Positions 27,599 through 35,515 of a stretch of 57,552 bases of DNA are shown piece by piece; the stretch's first letter is position 1; the number at the start of each line of letters is the position of its first letter. The stretch lies in the NCBI GenBank assembly GCA_958427355.1, contig CAUACA010000012.1, forward strand, positions 1 through 57,552, read 5' to 3'. Both the position numbers and the translations under genes were made by a program. This DNA is from an uncultured Collinsella sp. Lineage in GTDB: Bacteria > Actinomycetota > Coriobacteriia > Coriobacteriales > Coriobacteriaceae. The notes below the pieces were generated by a model. It did no database searches. It saw only the letters and a program-made list of their open reading frames with translations, and was not told the origin of the DNA.

Positions 27599-28885
27599 CT
27601 ATTTAAAGAATCCATCGTAATCATACATCTTGATCTGGCCTTCGAGCTTATCGACCGTGTCGAGCACGACGCCGACCATGATGAGGATGGACGTGCCGCC
27701 AAATGCCTGGATCAGATGGTTACCCGTGAAAGAGAAGATGATCGAAGGCACGATGGCGATGAGCGCCAAAAAGACAGCGCTGGGAAGCGTAATCTTGTTG
27801 AGCGCGTTCTTGATGTAGGCCGCGGTAGCCCTGCCCGGACGGACGCCCGGAATAAAGCCGCCCTGCTTCTTAAGGTTGTCGGCCGTGTCATCGGGGTTGA
27901 ACACCATGGAGGTGTAGAAGTACGCGAAAAACACGATGAGGACAACGTTAAGCACCCAGTTGAGCCAGCCGCGCGAAAGCGCAGAGGCAACTGCCTGGAT
28001 CCAGCCGATGCCGGGGAAGAACACGGCAATCTGGGCCGGGAAGTACAGCAGCGCCGAAGCGAAGATGATCGGCACGACGCCCGCGGTGTTGACCTTGATG
28101 GGCAGGTAGGTGGTCTGGCCACCCATCATGCGACGGCCCACGACGCGCTTAGCGTAGGAGACCGGGATGCGGCGCTGGCCGCGCTCAAGGAAAACAATCA
28201 GCGGGATAACCAGCAGGATGATGGCGCAGATGATCACCATGGTGATGATGCCACCGGCATTGCCCTCGGTGCTGGAGAAGATAGCCTGCGGCAGACCGGC
28301 CATGATGTTCGCAAAGATGATCAGCGACATGCCATTGCCGATACCGCGCTGGGTGATGAGCTCACCAATCCACATGATCAGCATGGCGCCCGCGGTGAGC
28401 GTGCCGACGATCATGAGGTCGAAGATGATCTCGGGAGCGCCGGCACCATTAAAGCTGATGCCGAAGCTCTTAAAGAGGAAGAGGTAACCCACGGAGTTGA
28501 GGATTGCCAGAGCCAGGGTGAGGTAACGCGAATACTGCGTAATCTTGGTCTGACCGACCTCGCCCTCGCGGGCAAGCTCATGCAGGGAAGGCACAACGGC
28601 CTGGAGCATCTGGAGGATGATCGAGCTGGTGATGTAAGGCATGATGCCCAGCGAAAACACCGACACATAGCTCAACGCGCCGCCAGAGAAAAGATTCAGG
28701 AGGGCCATAGCACCTGCGGCGACCGAATTGTTATCGGTCGAGAAAAGGCCCAGCATCCCCTGGAAGGGAATGCCGGGCACAGGAACGTGCGCACCAATGC
28801 GGTACACGACGAGCATAGCTATGGTAAAAAGAATCTTTTCGCGCAATTCTTTGATGCGGAAAGCATTCTTAAGACCATTTAGCAC
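27599..28885 (-). CDS. secY: protein translocase subunit SecY
   Basis: SecY is the membrane pore for Sec export and membrane-protein insertion, the partner of SecA encoded at 4288-7095. The 428-residue protein has about ten hydrophobic segments, the GAHVPVPGIPF start region, and the cytoplasmic ERGQRRIPVSYAKRVVGR loop that contacts SecA and the ribosome. It starts with a GTG at 28885 that overlaps the rplO stop by seven bases; no in-frame ATG fits the conserved N terminus. Stop TAG. Confidence 0.96.
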   Translation of the reverse strand: MLNGLKNAFRIKELREKILFTIAMLVVYRIGAHVPVPGIPFQGMLGLFSTDNNSVAAGAMALLNLFSGGALSYVSVFSLGIMPYITSSIILQMLQAVVPSLHELAREGEVGQTKITQYSRYLTLALAILNSVGYLFLFKSFGISFNGAGAPEIIFDLMIVGTLTAGAMLIMWIGELITQRGIGNGMSLIIFANIMAGLPQAIFSSTEGNAGGIITMVIICAIILLVIPLIVFLERGQRRIPVSYAKRVVGRRMMGGQTTYLPIKVNTAGVVPIIFASALLYFPAQIAVFFPGIGWIQAVASALSRGWLNWVLNVVLIVFFAYFYTSMVFNPDDTADNLKKQGGFIPGVRPGRATAAYIKNALNKITLPSAVFLALIAIVPSIIFSFTGNHLIQAFGGTSILIMVGVVLDTVDKLEGQIKMYDYDGFFK

Positions 28886-29328
28886 GGCAGCTCGACCTTT
28901 CCGCCGGCGGCCTCGATCTTGGCCTGCGCAGAAGCGCTGACCTTGTCGACCTTGACCGTGAACTTCTTGGTGAGCTCACCATTGCCGAGCACCTTGACGG
29001 GCTCGAACTCGCTCTTGGTGATGCGAGCGGCCTTAAGAGCGGCACCGTCGATCACAGCGCCGTCCTCGAACTTACGCTCGAGACGCTCAACGTTAACAGC
29101 GGTGTACTCGATACGACGGGGGTTACGGAAGCCCGGAAGCTTGGGCAGGCGCATAGCCAGCGGAGTCTGGCCACCCTCGAAGCCGGCACCCTTGGTGCCG
29201 CCAGAGCGGGAACCCTGGCCCTTCTGACCGCGGCCAGAAGTGGTGCCGTGACCCGAAGAATTGCCACGGCCGACGCGCTTGCGGTTCTTGGTGGAACCGG
29301 GCGCGGGAGTAAGATCGTGAAGCTGCAT
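28879..29328 (-). CDS. rplO: 50S ribosomal protein L15
   Basis: L15 is a late-assembly 50S protein. The 149-residue sequence has the glycine-rich basic N terminus (KRVGRGNSSGHGTTSGRG) that threads into 23S rRNA, the GGQTPLAMRLPKLPGF segment and the C-terminal globular domain. It precedes secY and overlaps its GTG start by seven bases. rpmD lies three bases upstream. Stop TAA. Confidence 0.96.
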   Translation of the reverse strand: MQLHDLTPAPGSTKNRKRVGRGNSSGHGTTSGRGQKGQGSRSGGTKGAGFEGGQTPLAMRLPKLPGFRNPRRIEYTAVNVERLERKFEDGAVIDGAALKAARITKSEFEPVKVLGNGELTKKFTVKVDKVSASAQAKIEAAGGKVELPC

Positions 29329-29331
29329 TTG

Positions 29332-29514
29332 CTACTCCTCTACAATCTCGACAAGGTGCTTGACCTTGAAGATCATGCCGCGGACGGACTCGTTGTCAGC
29401 AATCTCGCGAACCTCGCGGATCCTGTGGAGACCGAGGGCACGGACAGTACGGACCTGGTCCTGCTTGCAACCGTTGGTGCTGCGGACCTGCTTGATCTTG
29501 ATGGTGTCAGCCAT
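29332..29514 (-). CDS. rpmD: 50S ribosomal protein L30
   Basis: This 60-residue protein has the L30 pattern: IKIKQVRSTNGCKQDQVRTV followed by ALGLHRIREVREIADN and the VRGMIFKVKHLVEI end. L30 occurs in most but not all bacteria. It lies two bases after rpsE and three before rplO, so the three genes are tightly coupled. Stop TAG. Confidence 0.95.
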   Translation of the reverse strand: MADTIKIKQVRSTNGCKQDQVRTVRALGLHRIREVREIADNESVRGMIFKVKHLVEIVEE

Positions 29515-29516
29515 GC

Positions 29517-30041
29517 TTAGTTCTCCTTACCGACGAACATCTCGGAGACCGTCAGGCCACGGCGAGCCGCGACGTCCTCAGGGCTGGAGAGCTCCTTGAG
29601 GCCCTCGACGGCAGCCTTGATGATGTTGAGGCCGTTGTCGGTACCGAGGGACTTGGACAGGACGTTCTTGATGCCAGCAAGCTCAAAGAGGGGACGCACA
29701 GCGCCGCCGGCGATAACGCCGGTACCCTCGACAGCGGGCTTGATGATGATGCGGCCGGCACCAAAGTGGCCGAGAACCTCGTGCGGGATGGTGCCCTGCT
29801 CGGTCACCGGCACGTGGAACATGTTCTTCTTGGCATCGAGAGATGCCTTGGAGATGGCCATGGGCACCTCAGCGGACTTGCCCATGCCAACGCCGACGTT
29901 GCCCTTACCGTCGCCAACGACGACGAGAGCGACGAGGCTCATGCGACGACCACCCTTGACGGTCTTCGACACGCGGTTGATGTAAACGACGCGCTCCTCG
30001 AACTCGGAGGCCTCGCGCTGCTGCTTCTGATTACGAGCCAT
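29517..30041 (-). CDS. rpsE: 30S ribosomal protein S5
   Basis: S5 helps keep decoding accurate at the mRNA entry side. The 174-residue protein has the double-stranded RNA-binding domain (ERVVYINRVSKTVKGGRRMS and VVVGDGKGNVGVGMGKS) and the C-terminal domain with VRPLFELAGIKNVLSKSLG. The length is typical. It lies between rplR and rpmD in the usual spc order. Stop TAA. Confidence 0.96.
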   Translation of the reverse strand: MARNQKQQREASEFEERVVYINRVSKTVKGGRRMSLVALVVVGDGKGNVGVGMGKSAEVPMAISKASLDAKKNMFHVPVTEQGTIPHEVLGHFGAGRIIIKPAVEGTGVIAGGAVRPLFELAGIKNVLSKSLGTDNGLNIIKAAVEGLKELSSPEDVAARRGLTVSEMFVGKEN

Positions 30042-30055
30042 GTGCTACATACCTC

Positions 30056-30424
30056 CTAGAACTCGAGACCGGCGGCACGAGCACCGTCGGCGAGGGCCTT
30101 GACGCGGCCATGGTAGATACGGCCACCGCGATCGAAGGCGACCTTGGTGATGCCGGCCTCGATGGCGCGCTTGCCAACGAGCTGACCGACCTTCTCCGCA
30201 GCCTCCTTGTTCGAGGTGTGGGTGCCCTTGAACTCGGCCTCGAGGGTCGAGGCAGAGACGAGCGTCAGGCTGGAGCCCTTGCTGTCGTCGATGATCTGGG
30301 CATAGATGTTGGCGTTAGTACGGGTCACGCGAAGACGCGGACGCTCGGAGGTACCCGAGACCTTGCCGCGAACACGACGCTGACGACGCTTGAGGCCTTC
30401 CAGCTTCGCCTTATGCTTGTTCAT
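30056..30424 (-). CDS. rplR: 50S ribosomal protein L18
   Basis: L18 binds 5S rRNA together with L5 (rplE, also in this operon). The 122-residue sequence shows the basic start KRRQRRVRGKVSGTSERPRL, NANIYAQIIDD and the conserved AFDRGGRIYHGRVKALADGA end. The length is normal for the family. It lies between rplF and rpsE. Stop TAG. Confidence 0.96.
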   Translation of the reverse strand: MNKHKAKLEGLKRRQRRVRGKVSGTSERPRLRVTRTNANIYAQIIDDSKGSSLTLVSASTLEAEFKGTHTSNKEAAEKVGQLVGKRAIEAGITKVAFDRGGRIYHGRVKALADGARAAGLEF

Positions 30425-30499
30425 ACGTAAACTCCTAAAAAGGTTGATCTTGCCAGCACCTGACGGGGTGCTGGTCTTATGCGAGTGAGTCGGTTACGA

Positions 30500-31036
30500 C
30501 TACTTGGCGGCCTTACCCAGCTTGCGGCGGATGTGCTCGCCAACGTAGTGGATACCCTTGCCCTTGTAAGGCTCGGGAGGACGATGGCCGCGGATCTCAG
30601 CGGCGATCTGACCGACCTGCTGCTTGTTGATACCCTTGACGTTCACGTGGGTGTTGTCGGGAACCTCGAAGGTGATGCCCTCGGGAGCCTCGACGATCAC
30701 GGGGTGCGAGAAGCCCAGGGAGAACTCGAGGTTCTTGCCCTTCTGCTGCACGCGGTAACCGACGCCGGCGAGCTCGAGCTTCTTCTCGAAGCCCTCGGAA
30801 ACGCCAACAACCATGTTATGGATGAGGGCGCGGGTGAGGCCGTGGCGGGCACGGGTCTCACGCTCGTCGTCGGGACGGGAAACGGTGAGGACGTTGTCCT
30901 CGACGTTGATAGCGAGCTTCTCAAAGACATCGAGCTCGAGCTGGCCCTTGGGGCCCTTGACGACAACGTTGTTGCCGTTGACTGCCACTTCGACTCCGGC
31001 GGGAATCTGGACAGGCTTATTACCGATACGAGACAC
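30500..31036 (-). CDS. rplF: 50S ribosomal protein L6
   Basis: L6 sits near the translation-factor binding site. The 178-residue protein has the two repeated L6 domains, with MSRIGNKPVQIPAGVEVAV at the start and the signature PEPYKGKGIHYVGEHIRRK near the end. It lies between rpsH and rplR; the 75-base gap to rplR is the widest in this part of the operon and holds nothing notable. Stop TAG. Confidence 0.96.
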   Translation of the reverse strand: MSRIGNKPVQIPAGVEVAVNGNNVVVKGPKGQLELDVFEKLAINVEDNVLTVSRPDDERETRARHGLTRALIHNMVVGVSEGFEKKLELAGVGYRVQQKGKNLEFSLGFSHPVIVEAPEGITFEVPDNTHVNVKGINKQQVGQIAAEIRGHRPPEPYKGKGIHYVGEHIRRKLGKAAK

Positions 31037-31069
31037 GGTGATCTCCTTTCCTTCTACCTACCGAGCGAA

Positions 31070-31468
31070 TTACCAGACGTAAGCGATGATCTCGCCGCCG
31101 ACGTTGTGCTTGCGAGCATCGCGGTCGGTCATGACGCCATGGCTGGTGGAAATAATGGCGGTACCAAGGCCACCGCGGACGCGGGGCATGTCGGCAACGC
31201 CGGTGTACTTACGCAGGCCCGGCTTGGAAATGCGGCGGATGCCGTTGATGACCTTAGCCTTCTTGGGACCATACTTAAGCGTGATGTGCAGAGTCTTCTG
31301 GGGAACGGTGTCCTCGACATCGTAGCCCTCGATGTAGCCCTCCTCGTGCAGAACACGAGCGATCTCGACGAGCTTCTTGCTGCTCGGCATGGAGACCGTG
31401 GCCTTGTTCACAGAGTTAGCGTTACGGATGCGCGTAAGCATATCTGCGATCGGGTCTGTAAGGTTCAT
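31070..31468 (-). CDS. rpsH: 30S ribosomal protein S8
   Basis: S8 binds the central domain of 16S rRNA and, in E. coli, represses the spc operon through a site near rplE. The 132-residue protein has the DPIADMLTRIRNAN start and the GLGTAIISTSHGVMTDRDARK signature. It is separated from rpsN by 119 bases, an unusually large gap inside this operon, in which I see no gene and no clear regulatory structure. Stop TAA. Confidence 0.96.
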   Translation of the reverse strand: MNLTDPIADMLTRIRNANSVNKATVSMPSSKKLVEIARVLHEEGYIEGYDVEDTVPQKTLHITLKYGPKKAKVINGIRRISKPGLRKYTGVADMPRVRGGLGTAIISTSHGVMTDRDARKHNVGGEIIAYVW

Positions 31469-31587
31469 ACAGATTCTCCTTCGTTCTTGATGAACACGTG
31501 CTCTTGGTTCTTCGCCGCCCTTAACGGCAAAGCCTTTTTAGCGCGTTTTCCCTGTTCCAAACTGATGCTTGAAACGCTGGTAGTGAC

Positions 31588-31773
31588 TTACCAGCTGGCC
31601 TTCTTAACGCCGGGAAGCTCGCCCTTGAGTGCAAGCTCGCGGAAGCAGACACGGCACAGGCCGAACTTGCGGTACACAGAGTGCGGACGGCCGCAGCGCT
31701 GGCAGCGCGTGTACTCACGAGTAGAGAACTTCTGCTTGCGATTGCACTTGACGATCATCGATGTCTTAGCCAC
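31588..31773 (-). CDS. rpsN: 30S ribosomal protein S14, type Z
   Basis: This 61-residue S14 is the short zinc-binding form: CQRCGRPHSVYR and LCRVCFRELA carry the Cys-x2-Cys pairs. It lies in the normal place between rplE and rpsH. A GC-rich hairpin without a T-run (AGCGCCG/CGGCGCT, 31809-31836) lies between rplE and this gene and could be a processing or pausing site. Stop TAA. Confidence 0.96.
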   Translation of the reverse strand: MAKTSMIVKCNRKQKFSTREYTRCQRCGRPHSVYRKFGLCRVCFRELALKGELPGVKKASW

Positions 31774-31852
31774 TTATATCCTCCTCACATAGAGTATTGT
31801 TCGCCCCAAGCGCCGCCCCCTTGTGGGAACGGCGCTTATAGGGCAGGTGAAC

Positions 31853-32410
31853 CTATTTCTTGAACGGGAAACCGAAGGCGTCCAGAAGGGCCTTGGCCTC
31901 CTCATCGGTATTGGCGGTGGTCACGAAAGTGATGTCCATACCGCGCTGGTGATCGACGGAGTCGAAGTCGATCTCGGGGAAGATGAGCTGCTCGGTGACG
32001 CCCATGGAGAAGTTACCACGGCCGTCGAAGCTCTTGGCGGAGATGCCGCGGAAGTCGCGGATACGGGGGATCGCGACGGAGGTCAGACGATCGAAGAACT
32101 CCCACATACGGTCGCCACGCAGGGTAACCTTGCAGCCGATCGGCATACCGGCGCGCAGGCGGAAGGTAGCGATGGACTTGCGGGCACGGGTGATCATCGG
32201 CTGCTGGCCGGTGATGGCGCGCAGGTCGCGCACGGCACCGTCGATGGCCTTGGAATCGGTAGCGGCCTCGCCGACACCCATGTTCACGACGATCTTCTCA
32301 AACTTGGGGATCATCATGACGTTCTCGTACTGGAACTTGTCCTGAAGCTGCTGCTTGACCTCGTTGTTGTACTTGGTCTTCAGACGCGGCACATACTTCT
32401 CTTCTGCCAT
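31853..32410 (-). CDS. rplE: 50S ribosomal protein L5, first gene of this operon segment
   Basis: L5 binds 5S rRNA and contacts P-site tRNA. The 185-residue protein has the conserved IPKFEKIVVNMGVGEA, GQQPMITRARKSIATFR and YSMGVTEQ-like NFSMGVTEQLIFPEID segments. In nearly all bacteria rplX lies directly upstream; here nothing ribosomal does, and a promoter at 32548-32576 starts the transcript instead. GAAGGAG precedes the ATG. Stop TAG. Confidence 0.96.
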   Translation of the reverse strand: MAEEKYVPRLKTKYNNEVKQQLQDKFQYENVMMIPKFEKIVVNMGVGEAATDSKAIDGAVRDLRAITGQQPMITRARKSIATFRLRAGMPIGCKVTLRGDRMWEFFDRLTSVAIPRIRDFRGISAKSFDGRGNFSMGVTEQLIFPEIDFDSVDHQRGMDITFVTTANTDEEAKALLDAFGFPFKK

Positions 32411-32547
32411 TGTTCACTCCTTCTTGGGGTTTTAAGCACGGGGCGTGGCCACGATGGGTTGTCCTCGTGCCTCCTGGCTGCATCCGCGCCGCTCATGGCA
32501 TTTTGCGGTTTGGACTCGACGCAGCAGGAGCCGACAAAACAATCGGT

Positions 32548-32576
32548 ACTATACGCGCATCGGGAGCGTATTTCCA
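32548..32576 (-). promoter_or_regulatory. candidate promoter of the rplE-rplQ operon
   Basis: On the minus strand TGGAAA (32576-32571), a 17-base spacer and TATAGT (32553-32548) match a vegetative promoter at four and five of six positions. Transcription would start about 130 bases before rplE. This is the expected feature if the operon really begins at rplE. Confidence 0.55.
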
Positions 32577-32637
32577 GAAAAACCTCGTCTGCCTGCACAA
32601 CTCCACAACTCCCCCGCACAAATGGGCCCCAAAAAGC

Positions 32638-32704
32638 AGTTGCGGTGAAATAGGGACTGTTTGGCGGCCTAACAGGCTTAAACAGTCCGTATTTCACCGC
32701 AACT
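32638..32704. repeat. C-type long palindromic repeat, copy 1
   Basis: The 25-base arm at 32638-32662 (AGTTGCGGTGAAATAGGGAC...) pairs with 32680-32704 with a single mismatch, around a 17-base loop. It sits between the start of the ribosomal operon and the end of xdhC. The arms match those of copy 2 at 35417-35495. Confidence 0.9.
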
Positions 32705-32721
32705 TATTGGTGGAGATCCGA

Positions 32722-33765
32722 TTAGCGCTTGCGGGGGACGAGTTTGGTGCGGCGCAGGTGGATCATCTCGGCGGCGATGGAGATGGCGATCTCCTTGGGG
32801 TCCTCGGCCTCGATGGCAACGCCGATCGGAAGGTGCAGCTCGTCGATCTGGTCCTGCGTAAAACCTTCCTGCTCCAGGCGGGCACGCACAAAGGCCGTCT
32901 TGCGGCGCGAACCCAGACAGCCCAGATAGGCAGGCTTGGCACGCATGGCCTGAATCACCACGTCGATATCGGACTTGTGACCCGCCGTGGCGACGACCAC
33001 CAAGTCGCGCGGACCGATGGGACACAGCTCGCTCAGGTTCTTGTAATCGACCAGGCGACGATCGTAGACACCGGGCACCCATTCGGGCGTCAACGTGCCG
33101 GGGCGGTCATCGCAGGCCACGACGGCAAAGCCCGCCGCCGTGAGCACGCGCGCCGTCGCGGCGCCCACGTGTCCGCAGCCAAAGATGTAGGTCAGGCCCT
33201 CGGGGCAGAGCGTCTCGATGTGCGCCGCGGGAATCTCAGAGGCAGCGTTGGTGTAGGTGACGTTACTCCCCTCCTCCACCAGTGAAAGCCCGGGGCAGCC
33301 CGCAATGGTGCGGCGCGATGCCTCGCCATGGTACTCGGCCACATCGCCCTCGAGCGCGCTCGCGATAAACGGCTCAAAGTCGATGACGAAGTCGCCGATG
33401 CGCCGATAGACCAAGACGTCGGCAATTTCCTGGAACAACGGTGCCTGGGTCGCATCCAGATGCAGATAGCACAGGCAAATGGCTCCGCCGCAGATCATGC
33501 CGGTATCGGAGTTCTCGCCGCCCATGGTGTAGCGGACCAGACGCGACTGTCCCGCGCTCAGGAGTTCGCGCGCCTCATCCAGCGCAAAGAGCTCAATCTT
33601 GCCGCCGCCGATAGTGCCCGCCTGGCTGCCGTCGGCAAAGACGGCCATCCAGGCGCCCACGCCGCGCGGCGACGACCCCGCCGTGCCGGCCACGACCACG
33701 AGCTCGCACGTCTCGCCAGCACGCAGGGCGGCAAGCGCCGCATTCACAACATCGAGCTTTTCCAT
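32722..33765 (-). CDS. xdhC: XdhC-family molybdenum hydroxylase maturation protein
   Basis: XdhC proteins bind molybdenum cofactor, promote its sulfuration and insert it into xanthine dehydrogenase-type enzymes. The 347-residue protein has the N-terminal CoxI domain (CELVVVAGTAGSSPRGVGAW, then DGSQAGTIGGGKIE) and the C-terminal Rossmann domain with YIFGCGHVGAATARVLTAAG (near residue 200) and the CLGSRRKTAFVRARL end. It follows yqeB after nine bases, so the two form an operon. Its hydroxylase partner is not in the window. Stop TAA. Confidence 0.9.
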   Translation of the reverse strand: MEKLDVVNAALAALRAGETCELVVVAGTAGSSPRGVGAWMAVFADGSQAGTIGGGKIELFALDEARELLSAGQSRLVRYTMGGENSDTGMICGGAICLCYLHLDATQAPLFQEIADVLVYRRIGDFVIDFEPFIASALEGDVAEYHGEASRRTIAGCPGLSLVEEGSNVTYTNAASEIPAAHIETLCPEGLTYIFGCGHVGAATARVLTAAGFAVVACDDRPGTLTPEWVPGVYDRRLVDYKNLSELCPIGPRDLVVVATAGHKSDIDVVIQAMRAKPAYLGCLGSRRKTAFVRARLEQEGFTQDQIDELHLPIGVAIEAEDPKEIAISIAAEMIHLRRTKLVPRKR

Positions 33766-33774
33766 TGCCGCCTT

Positions 33775-34569
33775 CTATCCTCTAAAGATATCGGTGAGCA
33801 TAGCGAGTGCCTCGAGCACGCCGCCGCCGACCGACGTCGCCTTGTCCGAAATGTAGTTGATATAGCTGGCATCGCCGCGCGGATCGACATCGGCGCATTT
33901 AAAGCCCTCAGTCACCTGCACGCCGTTCGCCAAAAGCCCGCGCAGACAGCCATCGATCTGCGTGCGCATGGGCGAATCGCCCGCGTAGCCAATCACGTCT
34001 CCGGCGCTCACGATGTCGCCGATCGCGCGGTCGGACCGAAACACGCCGGCGGCGGGGCTGTGGATAACGCGCTCTCTGCCATAGCCAGCGATAATGCCCG
34101 GCACGCCCGTGTTGGGTTGGGGCGAACCCTGGGTAATGACACGGCCCAGGAAATGCCCGCGCATGGTCTCGACCACGGCGTCGCAATCGACCGGCGCGGT
34201 AAAGCCCGGCCCCACGGCGATGACGGTAGGCGCCATGTCGCGCGTGGTGCCCAGGTTGCGCTTGGCCAGAATCGCGTCGACCACAGCCGCGGGTTTAAGC
34301 TCATCGAGCATCTTGGCCTGAGGGTCCACCACGACGGCAACATCCCCCGCTTGGGTAATCTCGAGCGCCTCTGCCGGCGTCTGCGCCAAGCGAGCGCGAA
34401 TGCCCTCGACCTCGACCTCGCCCAGGCGAATAGCCTCGCAAAAACTGATTGTGCGGCGGATGCACGTGGGAACCGCGATATCGGCCATAACGACCGACAC
34501 GCCGGCGCGCACCAAGCGAGCGGCGACACCCGTGGCGATATCGCCGGCGCCGCGAACATAAACGAGCAT
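33775..34569 (-). CDS. yqeB: selenium-dependent molybdenum hydroxylase maturation protein YqeB (EF2563 type)
   Basis: The EF2563/YqeB family is found with selenium-dependent molybdenum hydroxylases, whose active site carries a labile selenium rather than a selenocysteine. The 264-residue protein starts with a Rossmann-like GAGDIATGVAARLVRAG, has TVIAVGPGFTAPVDCDAVVE in the middle and the IHSPAAGVFR segment, and ends in a short helical part. It is the first gene of a yqeB-xdhC operon and lies divergent to yqeC, the same set seen in the E. coli ygeWXY-hyuA-yqeABC-ygfJ region. The molecular role is not settled. Stop TAG. Confidence 0.88.
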   Translation of the reverse strand: MLVYVRGAGDIATGVAARLVRAGVSVVMADIAVPTCIRRTISFCEAIRLGEVEVEGIRARLAQTPAEALEITQAGDVAVVVDPQAKMLDELKPAAVVDAILAKRNLGTTRDMAPTVIAVGPGFTAPVDCDAVVETMRGHFLGRVITQGSPQPNTGVPGIIAGYGRERVIHSPAAGVFRSDRAIGDIVSAGDVIGYAGDSPMRTQIDGCLRGLLANGVQVTEGFKCADVDPRGDASYINYISDKATSVGGGVLEALAMLTDIFRG

Positions 34570-34671
34570 TCCCGGGGCACCTCCCTGTGCTACGGTTTGA
34601 GCAGAGCAAAAGCGGTTCGACCGCTACTCTGATGATTATTTATTATCACAGTATTATACGGCGGTGAACAG

Positions 34672-35406
34672 ATGGAAACGGTTAGCGGCAATCTTGCCTC
34701 GGCGCTCAGGATCGAGCCGGGCATTACCGCGATTATCGGCAGCGGCGGCAAGTCGACGTTGCTCAAAACGCTGGGTCTTGAGCTCATGCGCGCTGGCGGC
34801 CGCGTGCTCCTCTGCACCACCACGCATATGCTTCCCGTTGCCGGCGTGCCATGGGACGGGTCGAATCGTCGCCTGGACGCCGCGCCTTGGAAGCCAGGTG
34901 CCCCGCACGCCCCAGGCTGCACCTGCGAGGCCTGCGCGGGGCTTGCACGCGGAGGCATCTGCCAGGCAGGCATCTTGGACCCGGAGACAGGCAAGCTCTC
35001 CGCCCCCGCCGAGCCACTCGGCGAGCTGGCACAGCGCTTTGACTATGTGTTGGCCGAGGCAGACGGTAGCAAGCGACTCCCGCTCAAGGCGCATGCCGCT
35101 TGGGAGCCCGTGGTCCCCGCCAGCACGGCCAACCTCATCTGGGTCGTCGGCGCCTCGGGGCTCGGCAAACCCATCAACGAAGCCGTCCACCGCCCCGAGC
35201 TCTTTTGCGAGCGTTGCGGCTGCGAGCTCACCGACACTGCCACCCCAGAGCGCGTCGCCCAGGTGCTCAATGCCGAGCTGCGGATGCTGAACCTCAACAA
35301 TGCCCGCATCATGCTCAACCAAGTCGACACGCTCAGCGACCCCACGATGGCCGACCGCTTCGAGGCAGCTCTCGACCACCCCGTCGTCGCCAGCAGCCTC
35401 AAGTAG
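34672..35406 (+). CDS. yqeC: selenium cofactor biosynthesis protein YqeC
   Basis: YqeC is a P-loop protein of the selenium-dependent hydroxylase maturation set. The 244-residue protein has GSGGKSTLLKTLG (Walker A, near residue 23), TTTHM, and the DYVLAEADGSKRLPLKAHA segment typical of the family. Two cysteine clusters stand out: CTCEAC (near residue 83) and CERCGC (near residue 182); they could bind a metal or selenium species. It is divergent from yqeB, with a 102-base shared promoter region. A long palindrome separates it from hydA. Stop TAG. Confidence 0.88.
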   Translation: METVSGNLASALRIEPGITAIIGSGGKSTLLKTLGLELMRAGGRVLLCTTTHMLPVAGVPWDGSNRRLDAAPWKPGAPHAPGCTCEACAGLARGGICQAGILDPETGKLSAPAEPLGELAQRFDYVLAEADGSKRLPLKAHAAWEPVVPASTANLIWVVGASGLGKPINEAVHRPELFCERCGCELTDTATPERVAQVLNAELRMLNLNNARIMLNQVDTLSDPTMADRFEAALDHPVVASSLK

Positions 35407-35416
35407 CCGGCCCCAT

Positions 35417-35495
35417 CTCCTCAGTTGCGGTGAAATACGGACTGTTTGGCCGCCCGACGGCCGCAAACAGTCCGTATTTCACCGCAACTGAGGAG
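35417..35495. repeat. C-type long palindromic repeat, copy 2, between convergent yqeC and hydA
   Basis: Arms of 31 bases (35417-35447 and 35465-35495) pair perfectly, and the loop itself contains GGCCG/CGGCC. The inner 25 bases match copy 1 at 32638-32704. It lies between two convergent genes and could stop both transcripts, although no T-runs flank it. Confidence 0.92.
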
Positions 35496-35515
35496 GGGGC
35501 ACGGCATCTTTGCTG

